Source of the DNA: Rugosibacter sp.
GTDB lineage: Bacteria; Pseudomonadota; Gammaproteobacteria; Burkholderiales; Rhodocyclaceae
Assembly (NCBI GenBank): GCA_030652715.1
Contig: JAUSQB010000365.1
Location: forward strand, 1-7,164
Length of the DNA stretch: 7,164 bases
Direction: 5' to 3'
The translations under genes were made by a program, and so were the position numbers. Positions within the stretch are counted from its first letter, which is position 1, and each line of letters begins with the position of its first letter. The notes under the pieces are model-generated. The model saw only the letters and a program-made list of their open reading frames with translations. It was not told the origin of the DNA and did no database searches. Shown piece after piece: positions 1 through 6,166 of the stretch.

Positions 1-575
1 TCGCCATATTCAATCATGCGTGCCGACAAGCCAATGGCATGTAGGCCTGTGCTGCAGGCAGTGACTACCGCAATATTCGGCCCCTTCATCCCGTACATGA
101 TCGACAAATTGCCAGAGATCATATTGATAATGGTGCCAGGAATAAAAAAAGGGGAAATCTTGCGCGGCCCACCGGATAGAAAATCATTGTGGGTTTCTTC
201 AATCATCGGCAAACCGCCAATGCCCGAGCCGATATTGACGCCAATGCGATCCGCATTTTCATCGGTAACTTCGATACCGGAATCACGTACGGCCTGAATG
301 CCTGCGGCCATGCCGTAATGGATAAATGCATCCATTCGACGTGCTTCCTTGGCAGCTAGATAAGTCGTGGCATCAAAACCTTTCACTTCGCCGGCAATAC
401 GCACCGATACGGCTGATGCGTCAAACCGAGTAATCGGTCCGATGCCACTTTTCCCGGCGATAATATTATCCCAAGCCTCGGGAACAGAGTTACCCACGGG
501 AGATACAAGACCCAGGCCGGTGACAACTACGCGACGCCGTGAACTAGAAGATGATGCAAATGACACATCTGGCAC
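1..575 (-). CDS. fabF: 3-oxoacyl-[ACP] synthase II (KAS II), 5' part; runs off the left edge
   Basis: This is the condensing enzyme that elongates acyl-ACP with malonyl-ACP in cytoplasmic type II fatty acid synthesis. The visible 191 codons hold the N-terminal half of the first thiolase-like domain: RRRVVVTGLGLVSPVG at residues 13-28, GSGIGGLPMIEE, GGPRKISPFF, and the nucleophile motif TACSTG with Cys174. The catalytic His residues lie beyond the edge. No ATG exists near the conserved start. A GTG at 575 has GGGAG six bases upstream and is the best start; a second GTG at 566 is possible. From GTG 575 the protein carries about ten extra residues, including five serines in a row, ahead of the position where E. 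coli FabF begins (MSKRRVVVTG). It is the last visible gene of the fab operon, 51 bases after acpP, which is the usual acpP-fabF order. Family assignment is very secure; the exact start is less so. Confidence 0.96.
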   Translation of the reverse strand, partial: MPDVSFASSSSSRRRVVVTGLGLVSPVGNSVPEAWDNIIAGKSGIGPITRFDASAVSVRIAGEVKGFDATTYLAAKEARRMDAFIHYGMAAGIQAVRDSGIEVTDENADRIGVNIGSGIGGLPMIEETHNDFLSGGPRKISPFFIPGTIINMISGNLSIMYGMKGPNIAVVTACSTGLHAIGLSARMIEYG

Positions 576-581
576 TAGTGA

Positions 582-586
582 CTCCC
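582..586 (-). promoter_or_regulatory. Shine-Dalgarno site of fabF that decides a GTG start
   Basis: Read on the minus strand this is GGGAG, followed by a six-base spacer (TCACTA) and GTG at 575. It is the only good purine-rich site upstream of the conserved RRRVVVTG segment. It therefore favours GTG 575 over GTG 566, which would sit 15 bases from it. Confidence 0.6.
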
Positions 587-626
587 GAAATGAAAAGTAG
601 TGATGTGATTGAACTTATTGCCGTGC

Positions 627-866
627 TTATTTTTTGAGATTGGTGTTGACGTAATCAATAGCTTGTTGAACGCTGGTAATTTTCTCTGCGTCTTCGTCGG
701 GTATTTCACACTCGAACTCTTCTTCTAATGCCATGACCAGCTCAACGGTATCCAGGGAGTCGGCACCCAGGTCGTCCACAAACGAAGACTCGTTTTTAAT
801 ATCGGCTTCATTCACGCCGAGTTGTTCAGCTACGATTTTTTTGACGCGTTGTTCAATGTTATCCAT
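627..866 (-). CDS. acpP: acyl carrier protein
   Basis: This 79-residue, strongly acidic protein carries growing acyl chains as thioesters on a 4'-phosphopantetheine arm during fatty acid synthesis. The attachment motif GADSLD is present with Ser37 as the modified residue. The helix II segment [26 protein letters not shown], which partner enzymes recognise, is intact. Length and N-terminus ([18 protein letters not shown]) match the standard bacterial AcpP. The start at 866 is supported by AAGGA eight bases upstream. The gene lies between fabG (78-base gap) and fabF (51-base gap). These larger gaps fit the common situation where acpP has extra transcription because the protein is needed in great amount; a candidate promoter lies in the upstream gap. 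Nothing is unusual in the protein itself. Confidence 0.98.
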   Translation of the reverse strand: MDNIEQRVKKIVAEQLGVNEADIKNESSFVDDLGADSLDTVELVMALEEEFECEIPDEDAEKITSVQQAIDYVNTNLKK

Positions 867-890
867 AGTGCAATTCCTTCCCTGATTTAT

Positions 891-907
891 CGGGTGTTAA
901 AAACCCG
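891..907 (-). other. small inverted repeat in the acpP leader
   Basis: CGGGT and ACCCG form a perfect 5-bp stem around a seven-base loop, 24 bases upstream of the acpP ATG. No T-run follows it on the minus strand, so it is not a convincing terminator. It could be a small mRNA hairpin upstream of the acpP ribosome site, or chance. Confidence 0.3.
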
Positions 908-910
908 CCT

Positions 911-940
911 AGTTTAACAAAAAGAACTGACTTCTTTGAA
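911..940 (-). promoter_or_regulatory. candidate promoter for acpP
   Basis: On the minus strand, TTCAAA (rc of 935-940, 4/6 to TTGACA) is separated by 18 bases from TAAACT (rc of 911-916, 4/6 to TATAAT). The latter is preceded by TGT, an extended -10 form. Transcription would start near 905, about 40 bases before the acpP ATG. An own promoter for acpP fits what is known in other proteobacteria, but the match is weak. Confidence 0.3.
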
Positions 941-944
941 GAAA

Positions 945-1691
945 TCAGGCCATATACATGCCACCATTTACATTAACTGTGCTGCCTGTAATGTATCCGG
1001 CGTGCGGCGAGGCCAAAAAGGCGACTGTCGCAGCAATTTCTTCCGGTCGTCCGAGACGGCCCAGAGGAATTTTATTGAGTAATGCATCGCGCTGCGCTTC
1101 GGGCAACGCACGTGTCATATCGGTATCGATGAATCCTGGTGCAATGCAATTGACCGTGATATTGCGGCTACCCAGTTCGTACGCTAGCGCGCGACTCATA
1201 CCCGCCACGCCGGCTTTGGCCGCCGCGTAGTTTGCCTGACCCGGATTGCCCGCTTCGCCTACCACCGACGTAATGTTGATAATGCGGCCAAATCGCGCTT
1301 TCATCATGCCGCGCATGACCAGCTTCGAGAGTCGAAACACCGCTTTAAGGTTCGTTTCCATCACCTCATCCCACTCGTCCTCTTTCATGCGCAAGGCGAG
1401 GTTGTCGCGGGTGATGCCGGCATTATTGACGAGCACAGAAACTGCACCGAATTTAGTTTCAATTTCGCTTACCAGGGTTTCGCATAGCTCAGCATCTGTC
1501 ACATTGGCAACAGCACCCCAGCCAGTAATCCTGGCCGCATCAAGCGATTTTTGAATATCCGCCGCACCGGCAGCAGATGTCGCCGTGCCAATCACCGTTG
1601 CCCCGTGTGCACCAAGCGCTAAGGCAATCGCCCGCCCTAAACCGCGCGACGCCCCGGTGACTAATACAACCTGCCCTTGCAAATCATTCAT
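945..1691 (-). CDS. fabG: 3-oxoacyl-[ACP] reductase
   Basis: FabG is the NADPH-dependent reductase that converts beta-ketoacyl-ACP to beta-hydroxyacyl-ACP in each elongation cycle. It is a classical short-chain dehydrogenase of 248 residues. The Rossmann nucleotide motif TGASRGLG is at 12-19 and NNAG at 89-92. The catalytic tetrad is Asn114, Ser142, Tyr155 and Lys159 (Y-A-A-A-K). The family signature IAPGFIDTDMT follows, and the C-terminus GSTVNVNGGMYMA is typical of FabG. The ATG at 1691 has GAGG six bases upstream. The fabD stop codon TGA overlaps that site, so the two genes are probably translationally coupled. Its place between fabD and acpP, plus FabG-specific segments, distinguishes it from other SDR enzymes. 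Confidence 0.97.
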   Translation of the reverse strand: MNDLQGQVVLVTGASRGLGRAIALALGAHGATVIGTATSAAGAADIQKSLDAARITGWGAVANVTDAELCETLVSEIETKFGAVSVLVNNAGITRDNLALRMKEDEWDEVMETNLKAVFRLSKLVMRGMMKARFGRIINITSVVGEAGNPGQANYAAAKAGVAGMSRALAYELGSRNITVNCIAPGFIDTDMTRALPEAQRDALLNKIPLGRLGRPEEIAATVAFLASPHAGYITGSTVNVNGGMYMA

Positions 1692-1697
1692 GCTTTA

Positions 1698-1702
1698 CCT
1701 CA
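1698..1702 (-). promoter_or_regulatory. fabD stop codon merged with the fabG Shine-Dalgarno site
   Basis: The minus-strand bases TGAGG contain the fabD stop (TGA, 1702-1700) and the fabG ribosome site (GAGG, 1701-1698). The fabG ATG follows six bases later. A ribosome finishing fabD sits on the fabG initiation region, which suggests coupled translation. Confidence 0.65.
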
Positions 1703-2635
1703 GTAAGTACCCAGTAATGTTAATGCGGCATCGATCCCTGCTAAATCTGCCATAGCCAGCCCCGTGAGATTTTCATCGCAACGCTTGGCCAGGCCTGATA
1801 GTACTTTGCCCGGACCACATTCAATCACATGAGTGATCCCCATTTTTTGCATCGCCTGCATGATCTCAACCCAGCGCACAGGCGAGGCCGCTTGGCGCAC
1901 CAGTGCTTCTTTAATGGTCTCCGGATCGGTTAGCTGGGCAACGTCGACGTTATTTAGCACGGGGATTTGCGGAATCGAAAACCTCAGTTGCGCTAAACGC
2001 ACACGTAATTTTTCGGCAGCTGGCAGCATTAGGCTACAATGAAAAGGGGCAGAAACGGGCAGCATCACCGCCCGTTTTGCACCTTTGGCCTTAACCACCT
2101 CGGCTGCCCGCTCAACGGCCGCCTTGTGACCCGCGATGACCGTTTGCTTAGGTTCATTGAAATTAACCGCCTGAACAACCTGGCCTTGCGCCGACTCAGC
2201 GCAAGCCGCAATTACTGCCGCCACATCCAGGCCGAGTATGGCCGCCATTGCGCCCTCCCCAGCGGCTACGGCTTCTTGCATTGCGCGCGCACGCAACTCA
2301 ACCAGGGGTACGGCATCCTTGAGCGACAAAACACCGGCGGCCACCAAGGCAGAATACTCGCCCAGACTATGACCTGCCATCACAGTGGGACGCGCGCCGC
2401 CTTTTTCCAGCCATAATCGATAGGTAGCCACCCCTGCGGTAAGCATCAAAGGTTGGGTATTCACGGTCTGATTCAAAGCATCCGTCGGCCCCTCTGCTGC
2501 CAGTTGCCAGAGATCGCGGCCGAGTGACGCAGAGGCTTCATCGAACGTAGCCCGTACTATGCTGGCATCACCGTAGTGCGCCATCATGCCGAGCGATTGC
2601 GAACCTTGACCAGGGAAAACAAGTGCAAATTTCAT
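1700..2635 (-). CDS. fabD: malonyl-CoA:ACP transacylase
   Basis: FabD transfers malonate from CoA to the ACP arm, supplying the extender unit for FabH and FabF. The 311-residue protein starts with FPGQGSQ, where Gln10 helps form the oxyanion hole. It has the nucleophile elbow GHSLGE with Ser90, Arg115 (LVELRAR) that binds the malonyl carboxylate, and the catalytic His199 in SAPFHC. These sit two residues before the E. coli positions (Ser92, Arg117, His201), consistent with a normal FabD of usual length. ECGPGKVLSGL near the C-terminus is also typical. The gene follows fabH after 25 bases and overlaps the fabG ribosome site. The upstream Shine-Dalgarno is weak (TTGAGAT), so initiation may depend partly on coupling to fabH. 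Confidence 0.97.
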   Translation of the reverse strand: MKFALVFPGQGSQSLGMMAHYGDASIVRATFDEASASLGRDLWQLAAEGPTDALNQTVNTQPLMLTAGVATYRLWLEKGGARPTVMAGHSLGEYSALVAAGVLSLKDAVPLVELRARAMQEAVAAGEGAMAAILGLDVAAVIAACAESAQGQVVQAVNFNEPKQTVIAGHKAAVERAAEVVKAKGAKRAVMLPVSAPFHCSLMLPAAEKLRVRLAQLRFSIPQIPVLNNVDVAQLTDPETIKEALVRQAASPVRWVEIMQAMQKMGITHVIECGPGKVLSGLAKRCDENLTGLAMADLAGIDAALTLLGTY

Positions 2636-2660
2636 CGTAATGATCTCAAATAGTCAGGAT

Positions 2661-3629
2661 TCAGAATGCAAGCAGCACAGCACCCCAGGTAAACCCGCCA
2701 CCCACGCCTTCCAGCAGTAGATTTTGGCCTGGTTGTATGCGGCCTTGACGCACTGCTTCGTCAAGCGCCAAGGGAATAGATGCTGCGGAAGTATTGCCGT
2801 GATGATCAACGGTCACGATGCATTTTTCGCTGGGCAAACCCAGTTTTTTTGCCGTGGATTGTAATATCCGCACATTCGCCTGATGCGGAATTAACCAGTC
2901 AAGCTGATCAACCGTCAAGCCTGCCGTATGCAAAACTTCGTTAGCGACTTCAGTGAGCACCTTAACCGCAAATTTAAATACCGCCTGGCCATCCATGCGC
3001 AAAAATGGATCCCCAGTCACTTCACCACCACAGACTTGGCCTGGGACGGACAGCATATCGGCATGACTGCCATCTGCATGCAGCGCTGTGGCTAAAACCC
3101 CGGGGCGGTTCGCTGCTTCTAGCACGACCGCACCCGCGCCATCACCAAATAAAACACAAGTTCCGCGATCCGACCAATCCATGATGCGCGAAAAAACTTC
3201 GCTGCCCACAATCAAGGCGCACCGGTGCGAACCGGACCGAATAAATTTTTCCGCCACGCTCAGCGCATAAACAAAACCGCTACAGACTGCTTGCACATCA
3301 AACGCGGGGGCACCGTTGGTAATGCCGAGCTTCTTCTGCAACAAGGCCGCTGTACTGGGGAAAATATAGTCTGGAGTTGATGTCGCCACGATGATCAAAT
3401 CAACGTCGTTCGCGGCCCGTCCTGCGGCAGCCAGGGCACGCTGGCAAGCATGCAGTGCCAGATCACTGCTGGCCTCACCTGCTGCGGCGATATGTCGGGC
3501 ACGAATGCCTGTGCGCTCGGATATCCAGTCGTCGGACGAATCAAGCGAGTGCAAAGCAATTAGCGCTTGATTACTGATCGGTTGACCAGGCAGGTAGCTG
3601 CCTGTGCCTGTAATACGCGTATGGATCAT
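2661..3629 (-). CDS. fabH: 3-oxoacyl-[ACP] synthase III (KAS III)
   Basis: FabH condenses acetyl-CoA with malonyl-ACP, the initiating step of fatty acid synthesis, and is a main point of feedback control. The 322-residue protein shows the Cys-His-Asn triad: Cys116 in DVQAVCSGF, His249 in IPHQAN, and Asn279 in HHGNTS. The N-terminal [14 protein letters not shown] segment, which recognises the CoA substrate, and the C-terminal [13 protein letters not shown] segment are also present. Its position between plsX and fabD is the conserved one, and length and motifs match the housekeeping enzyme rather than a secondary-metabolism KAS III. The start at 3629 gives the usual M-x-x-T-R-I-x-G-T-G-S-Y-L-P N-terminus; a short ACAGG lies about nine bases upstream. 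The gap to plsX is 27 bases. Confidence 0.97.
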   Translation of the reverse strand: MIHTRITGTGSYLPGQPISNQALIALHSLDSSDDWISERTGIRARHIAAAGEASSDLALHACQRALAAAGRAANDVDLIIVATSTPDYIFPSTAALLQKKLGITNGAPAFDVQAVCSGFVYALSVAEKFIRSGSHRCALIVGSEVFSRIMDWSDRGTCVLFGDGAGAVVLEAANRPGVLATALHADGSHADMLSVPGQVCGGEVTGDPFLRMDGQAVFKFAVKVLTEVANEVLHTAGLTVDQLDWLIPHQANVRILQSTAKKLGLPSEKCIVTVDHHGNTSAASIPLALDEAVRQGRIQPGQNLLLEGVGGGFTWGAVLLAF

Positions 3630-3656
3630 TGCTGTAAACCTGTAAACGGCGGACGA

Positions 3657-4682
3657 TTAATCACAAAGAGTCGGCGCTGGTGATACGACGGCCATGCGCG
3701 CGGCGATTTTATCAGGTAGCTGCTGGCGCGCAGCCTCTGCTGCTCGCGTCAAAGCGGATAGAAATGCCAGCTGATCAGCCGAGCCATGACTTTTAACCAC
3801 GATACCTTTTAGCCCCAATAAACTTGCGCCATTGTAGCGACGATGGTCAAAGCGACGGCGAAAAGATTTCAATACCGGCATAGCAATTAGAGCAGCTAAA
3901 CGAGTGAACATCGAGCGCGAAAACTCTTCTTTAAGACCGCTGGAAATCATTTGCGCCAAGCCTTCAGACGCCTTTAAGGTCACATTGCCAACAAAGCCAT
4001 CGCACACGACGACATCAGTCGTGCCGTTAAAAATGTCATTGCCTTCAACATTACCAAAAAAATTCAGATCGCTTTGCCGCAATAACTCACCGGCGCGCTT
4101 GACGATATCGTTACCCTTGATATCCTCTTCGCCAATATTGAGCAATCCAACACTTGGGCGCTCTTTGTGTTCAAGCGCGGAAGCCAGCATGGCGCCCATG
4201 ATGCCAAATTGCAGCAAATGTTCTGCACTGCAATCGACATTTGCGCCAAGATCAAGTACATAAGTCGCACCACGCCGAGAGGGCAGTACGGTGCAAATTG
4301 CTGGTCGATCAATACCCGGCAAAGTCTTTAGCACAAAGCGCGAAATAGCCATCAATGCGCCCGTATTCCCCGCTGACACCGCCGCGTGGGCAAGACCTTC
4401 TTTAACCAGATTGATTGCCACGCGCATCGAAGAGTCTTTTTTACCACGTAATGCACTGGCTACGGGCTCGTCCATACCAACGACTTCAGTTGCATTGTGA
4501 ACTGAAATACGCGCTGAAAACTCTTGTGCAACCGGCGTGACATAAGAGCGCAATATTTCTTCCTGCCCGACCAAAATAGCCGAACAAGAGGGATTTTTAC
4601 GCAAAAAATCAAATGTCGCAGGCAGCGTGACTTGGGGGCCATGATCGCCCCCCATACAATCGATCGCCAGAGTAATAGCCAT
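3657..4682 (-). CDS. plsX: phosphate acyltransferase (acyl-ACP:phosphate)
   Basis: PlsX makes acyl-phosphate from acyl-ACP and phosphate. PlsY then uses acyl-phosphate for glycerol-3-phosphate acylation, so the enzyme joins fatty acid and phospholipid synthesis at the inner face of the membrane. The 341-residue protein has the family segments in order: [11 protein letters not shown] (6-16), [16 protein letters not shown] (71-86), SAGNTGAL (103-110), LDLGANVDC (143-151), NIGEE (182-186), [10 protein letters not shown] (228-237) and [19 protein letters not shown] (283-301). The stretch [13 protein letters not shown] around 262-274 matches the hydrophobic helical tip proposed to touch the membrane in this family. 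It is the first gene after the rpmF terminator and the likely head of the fab operon. Only GAGAAG, about eight bases before the ATG, serves as ribosome site. Confidence 0.97.
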   Translation of the reverse strand: MAITLAIDCMGGDHGPQVTLPATFDFLRKNPSCSAILVGQEEILRSYVTPVAQEFSARISVHNATEVVGMDEPVASALRGKKDSSMRVAINLVKEGLAHAAVSAGNTGALMAISRFVLKTLPGIDRPAICTVLPSRRGATYVLDLGANVDCSAEHLLQFGIMGAMLASALEHKERPSVGLLNIGEEDIKGNDIVKRAGELLRQSDLNFFGNVEGNDIFNGTTDVVVCDGFVGNVTLKASEGLAQMISSGLKEEFSRSMFTRLAALIAMPVLKSFRRRFDHRRYNGASLLGLKGIVVKSHGSADQLAFLSALTRAAEAARQQLPDKIAARMAVVSPAPTLCD

Positions 4683-4699
4683 GATTCAGGCTTCTCGAC

Positions 4700-4735
4700 A
4701 AAAAAACGGCCGGATACGCAGATCGCATCCGGCCG
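4700..4735 (-). terminator. intrinsic terminator after rpmF, in the plsX leader
   Basis: On the minus strand, CGGCCGGATGCG pairs with CGTATCCGGCCG to give a 12-bp stem (nine perfect outer pairs, one G·U, then C-G and G-C) around the five-base loop ATCTG. Seven T residues follow immediately. This is a textbook Rho-independent terminator. It begins 16 bases after the rpmF stop codon and its T-run ends 17 bases before the plsX ATG. It should end or attenuate the DUF177-rpmF transcript. No room remains for a plsX promoter downstream of it, so plsX is reached by readthrough or from a promoter upstream of the hairpin. Confidence 0.88.
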
Positions 4736-4751
4736 CATTCATCTTGAAAAC

Positions 4752-4931
4752 TTACTCGCCTTTAGCCTTGATGACTTTTTTGCCACGATAAACGCCGGAA
4801 GGCGAAATGTGGTGACGCAGATGAACTTCACCTGACGTTGCTTCAACCGCAAGTGCCGGGGCGGTCAGGAAGTCATGGGCGCGATGCATGCCACGCTTGG
4901 AAGGGGATTTTTTATTCTGCTGAACAGCCAT
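4752..4931 (-). CDS. rpmF: 50S ribosomal protein L32 (bL32)
   Basis: This small basic protein of 59 residues is a component of the large ribosomal subunit. It begins [20 protein letters not shown] and ends with [11 protein letters not shown]. Together with the internal [16 protein letters not shown] segment this aligns closely with E. coli L32 ([36 protein letters not shown]). It is the cysteine-free form, with none of the zinc-binding CxxC pairs seen in some bacterial L32 proteins. The ATG at 4931 is preceded by a strong AAGGAG with nine-base spacing, as expected for a highly translated ribosomal gene. It follows the DUF177 gene by 18 bases and is followed by a strong terminator. The yceD-rpmF-plsX order is widely conserved. 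Confidence 0.97.
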   Translation of the reverse strand: MAVQQNKKSPSKRGMHRAHDFLTAPALAVEATSGEVHLRHHISPSGVYRGKKVIKAKGE

Positions 4932-4940
4932 TATTTAATG

Positions 4941-4946
4941 CTCCTT
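4941..4946 (-). promoter_or_regulatory. strong Shine-Dalgarno site of rpmF
   Basis: Minus-strand AAGGAG lies nine bases before the rpmF ATG, inside the 18-base gap after the DUF177 stop. It is the best ribosome site in the window and fixes the L32 start. Confidence 0.8.
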
Positions 4947-4949
4947 GTT

Positions 4950-5489
4950 TCAATGCTTCTTCAAAGCGGCCAACGCCAAAAACGACGTCGATCCGTATTC
5001 ATTTTCAGCTGCCCCGAATTCTCCAGGCAACTCACATTGCTCATGCCGTGGCGCCAAAGGCAGCGCCAGCAACACCTCATTCTCTACCAGGCCGACAATA
5101 TCCAACACTTCACTGGCGTCAATGGCATCCATATCGTCATCCATCAACTCTTCATCCGGCCAATCTTCACCGGCGCTGATCAATTGCAACACGCTATTGA
5201 CCTGCACCGGCAAACGAACATTTGCCAAACAACGCTGACACTGCAACAACAACGTGCCATCAATCACCAGCCGTAGCAGCGACTTTTCCTCGCTTTGCGA
5301 TCCTTCCAGCCTAACAGCCAATGAACCGTCAAGCTCCAGCAGCCGATCTGCCAAATTAGGCAGCCATTTTAAAGGCACATTGCCTTGAACAAAACGACCA
5401 TTACGAGCAAGCTCCAAACCATTCACCGTTGCCAGTGCCCAAACCGCTCCAGCAGCCCCTATGGATTCTACGGGTTCCATGGGCTCCAT
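4950..5489 (-). CDS. yceD: DUF177 / YceD family 23S rRNA accumulation protein
   Basis: Members of this family, in bacteria and chloroplasts, are linked to 23S rRNA accumulation; the molecular mechanism is not settled. From the chosen start the protein has 179 residues, with CQRC at 84-87, the acidic stretch EDWPDEELMDDDMD, LVENEVLLALPLAPRH (about 134-149), a later Cys152, and a C-terminal FLALAALKKH. These match E. coli YceD (ECQRC, MVEDEIILALPVVPVH, FAVLASLKRK). The reading frame extends upstream to an ATG at 5525, giving 191 residues. That ATG has no ribosome site and would lie only about three bases from the transcription start of the candidate promoter, whereas ATG 5489 has AAAGG with about six bases of spacing, so I prefer 5489. 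It is co-oriented with rpmF, probably one transcript. Confidence 0.9.
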   Translation of the reverse strand: MEPMEPVESIGAAGAVWALATVNGLELARNGRFVQGNVPLKWLPNLADRLLELDGSLAVRLEGSQSEEKSLLRLVIDGTLLLQCQRCLANVRLPVQVNSVLQLISAGEDWPDEELMDDDMDAIDASEVLDIVGLVENEVLLALPLAPRHEQCELPGEFGAAENEYGSTSFLALAALKKH

Positions 5490-5534
5490 ATCCAGCCTTT
5501 GTAAAGAAGAAGTCTCGTGAGGCATAAGCGTTGA

Positions 5535-5564
5535 ATGTTATCATGACTAGCCTTTGTTTTTCAA
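5535..5564 (-). promoter_or_regulatory. candidate promoter for yceD-rpmF
   Basis: Minus-strand TTGAAA (rc of 5559-5564, 5/6 to TTGACA) is followed by 18 bases and TAACAT (rc of 5535-5540, 4/6 to TATAAT), which is preceded by TGA as an extended -10. Transcription would start near 5528. This is the best promoter-like element in the window and sits where the conserved locus needs one. Confidence 0.5.
5536..5544 (+). promoter_or_regulatory. candidate extended -10 promoter for maf
   Basis: TGTTATCAT contains an extended -10 (TG, one base, then TATCAT, 5/6 to TATAAT). No good -35 is seen 16-18 bases upstream. Transcription would start near 5551, about 23 bases before the maf ATG. It overlaps the opposite-strand -10 of yceD. 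Confidence 0.4.
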
Positions 5565-5572
5565 GTCTTGAA
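5560..5572. repeat. 13-base perfect dyad in the yceD/maf divergent region
   Basis: TTCAAG-T-CTTGAA is a perfect 6+1+6 inverted repeat. It overlaps the candidate -35 of yceD (5559-5564) and lies just before the maf ATG at 5574, where a ribosome site would be. It could be a binding site for a dimeric regulator. A one-base loop makes a full mRNA hairpin unlikely. No known operator is recognised. Confidence 0.45.
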
Positions 5573-5573
5573 C

Positions 5574-6155
5574 ATGGTCCAGCAGCTCATTCTCGCCTCT
5601 ACGTCCCCCTTTCGCAGTGAACTTCTGCGTCGCTTGCAGCTCTCCTTTGCTATTGCCGCCCCCGACATCGATGAATCAGCTTTGCCAAACGAGCTTGCTG
5701 CCGCCACCGCACAGCGGCTTGCCCAAGCCAAGGCGCAAGCCGTTGCCAAACAGTTCCCCAATGCCTTGATCATAGGCTCTGACCAGGTAGCCGCTTGCGA
5801 TGAGCAGCGGTTTGGCAAGCCGGGAACAAGGCAAAATGCCCGGCAACAGTTAAGGCTAATGAGTGGAAACGAAATCACTTTCCACACGGGGCTGTGCGTG
5901 CTCAACAGTGCCACAGGGCACACGCAAGTTCAATGCATTCCCACATACGTCGGTTTTCGCGATTTGACGGACGCAGAAATTGAAGCCTACCTTGATAAAG
6001 AAGACGCACTGAACTGCGCGGGAAGCGCTAAATCAGAAGGCCTGGGTGTCTCTTTATTACGTTATCAACGCGGGGACGACCCCACCGCGCTCATAGGCTT
6101 GCCGCTCATTACCCTGTGCGACATGCTGCGCAGCGCAGGCGCACGATTACCCTGA
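5574..6155 (+). CDS. maf: Maf/YceF-type nucleotide pyrophosphatase (7-methyl-GTP type)
   Basis: Maf-family enzymes hydrolyse non-canonical nucleoside triphosphates to monophosphates. The YceF branch acts on 7-methyl-GTP and is thought to clean up modified nucleotides released by RNA turnover. The 193-residue protein (E. coli YceF has 194) has LILASTSPFRSELLRRL at 5-21 with the SxSPxR loop, IIGSDQVA with the probable catalytic Asp70, GKPGT, TGLCVLNSATGHTQ, CAGSAKSEGLG at 148-158, and GDDPTALIGLPL. The overall pattern, including the phrase STSPFR, follows YceF rather than the YhdE (dTTP/UTP) branch; this is by recall of the family, not a search. The ATG at 5574 is chosen over an in-frame TTG at 5568; neither has a strong ribosome site. 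It is divergent from yceD, and E. coli also has yceF beside yceD-rpmF. Confidence 0.94.
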   Translation: MVQQLILASTSPFRSELLRRLQLSFAIAAPDIDESALPNELAAATAQRLAQAKAQAVAKQFPNALIIGSDQVAACDEQRFGKPGTRQNARQQLRLMSGNEITFHTGLCVLNSATGHTQVQCIPTYVGFRDLTDAEIEAYLDKEDALNCAGSAKSEGLGVSLLRYQRGDDPTALIGLPLITLCDMLRSAGARLP

Positions 6156-6166
6156 GCGCCCTAATC

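Noticed and set aside
891..907. CGGGT/ACCCG dyad as a terminator after fabG
   Set aside because: The stem has only 5 bp and no T-run follows on the minus strand.
958..2416. Plus-strand open frames opposite fabG and fabD
   Set aside because: They mirror conserved coding sequence in other frames and have no recognisable domain, so I treat them as shadows.
4838..5276. Three overlapping plus-strand open frames of about 97-133 codons opposite rpmF and DUF177
   Set aside because: They lie antisense to well-supported genes, show no family resemblance, and have odd compositions (rich in Gln, His and Ser) expected from reading a coding strand backwards.
5568..5573. TTG at 5568 as the maf start
   Set aside because: It adds only two residues before an ATG at 5574, lies inside the 13-base dyad, and has no better ribosome site.
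6116..6166. Upstream ATG at 6116 as the methyltransferase start
   Set aside because: It would add 17 residues (MRHAAQRRRT...) encoded within the end of maf with no family similarity. Conservation with RsmI-like proteins starts at the ATG at 6167.
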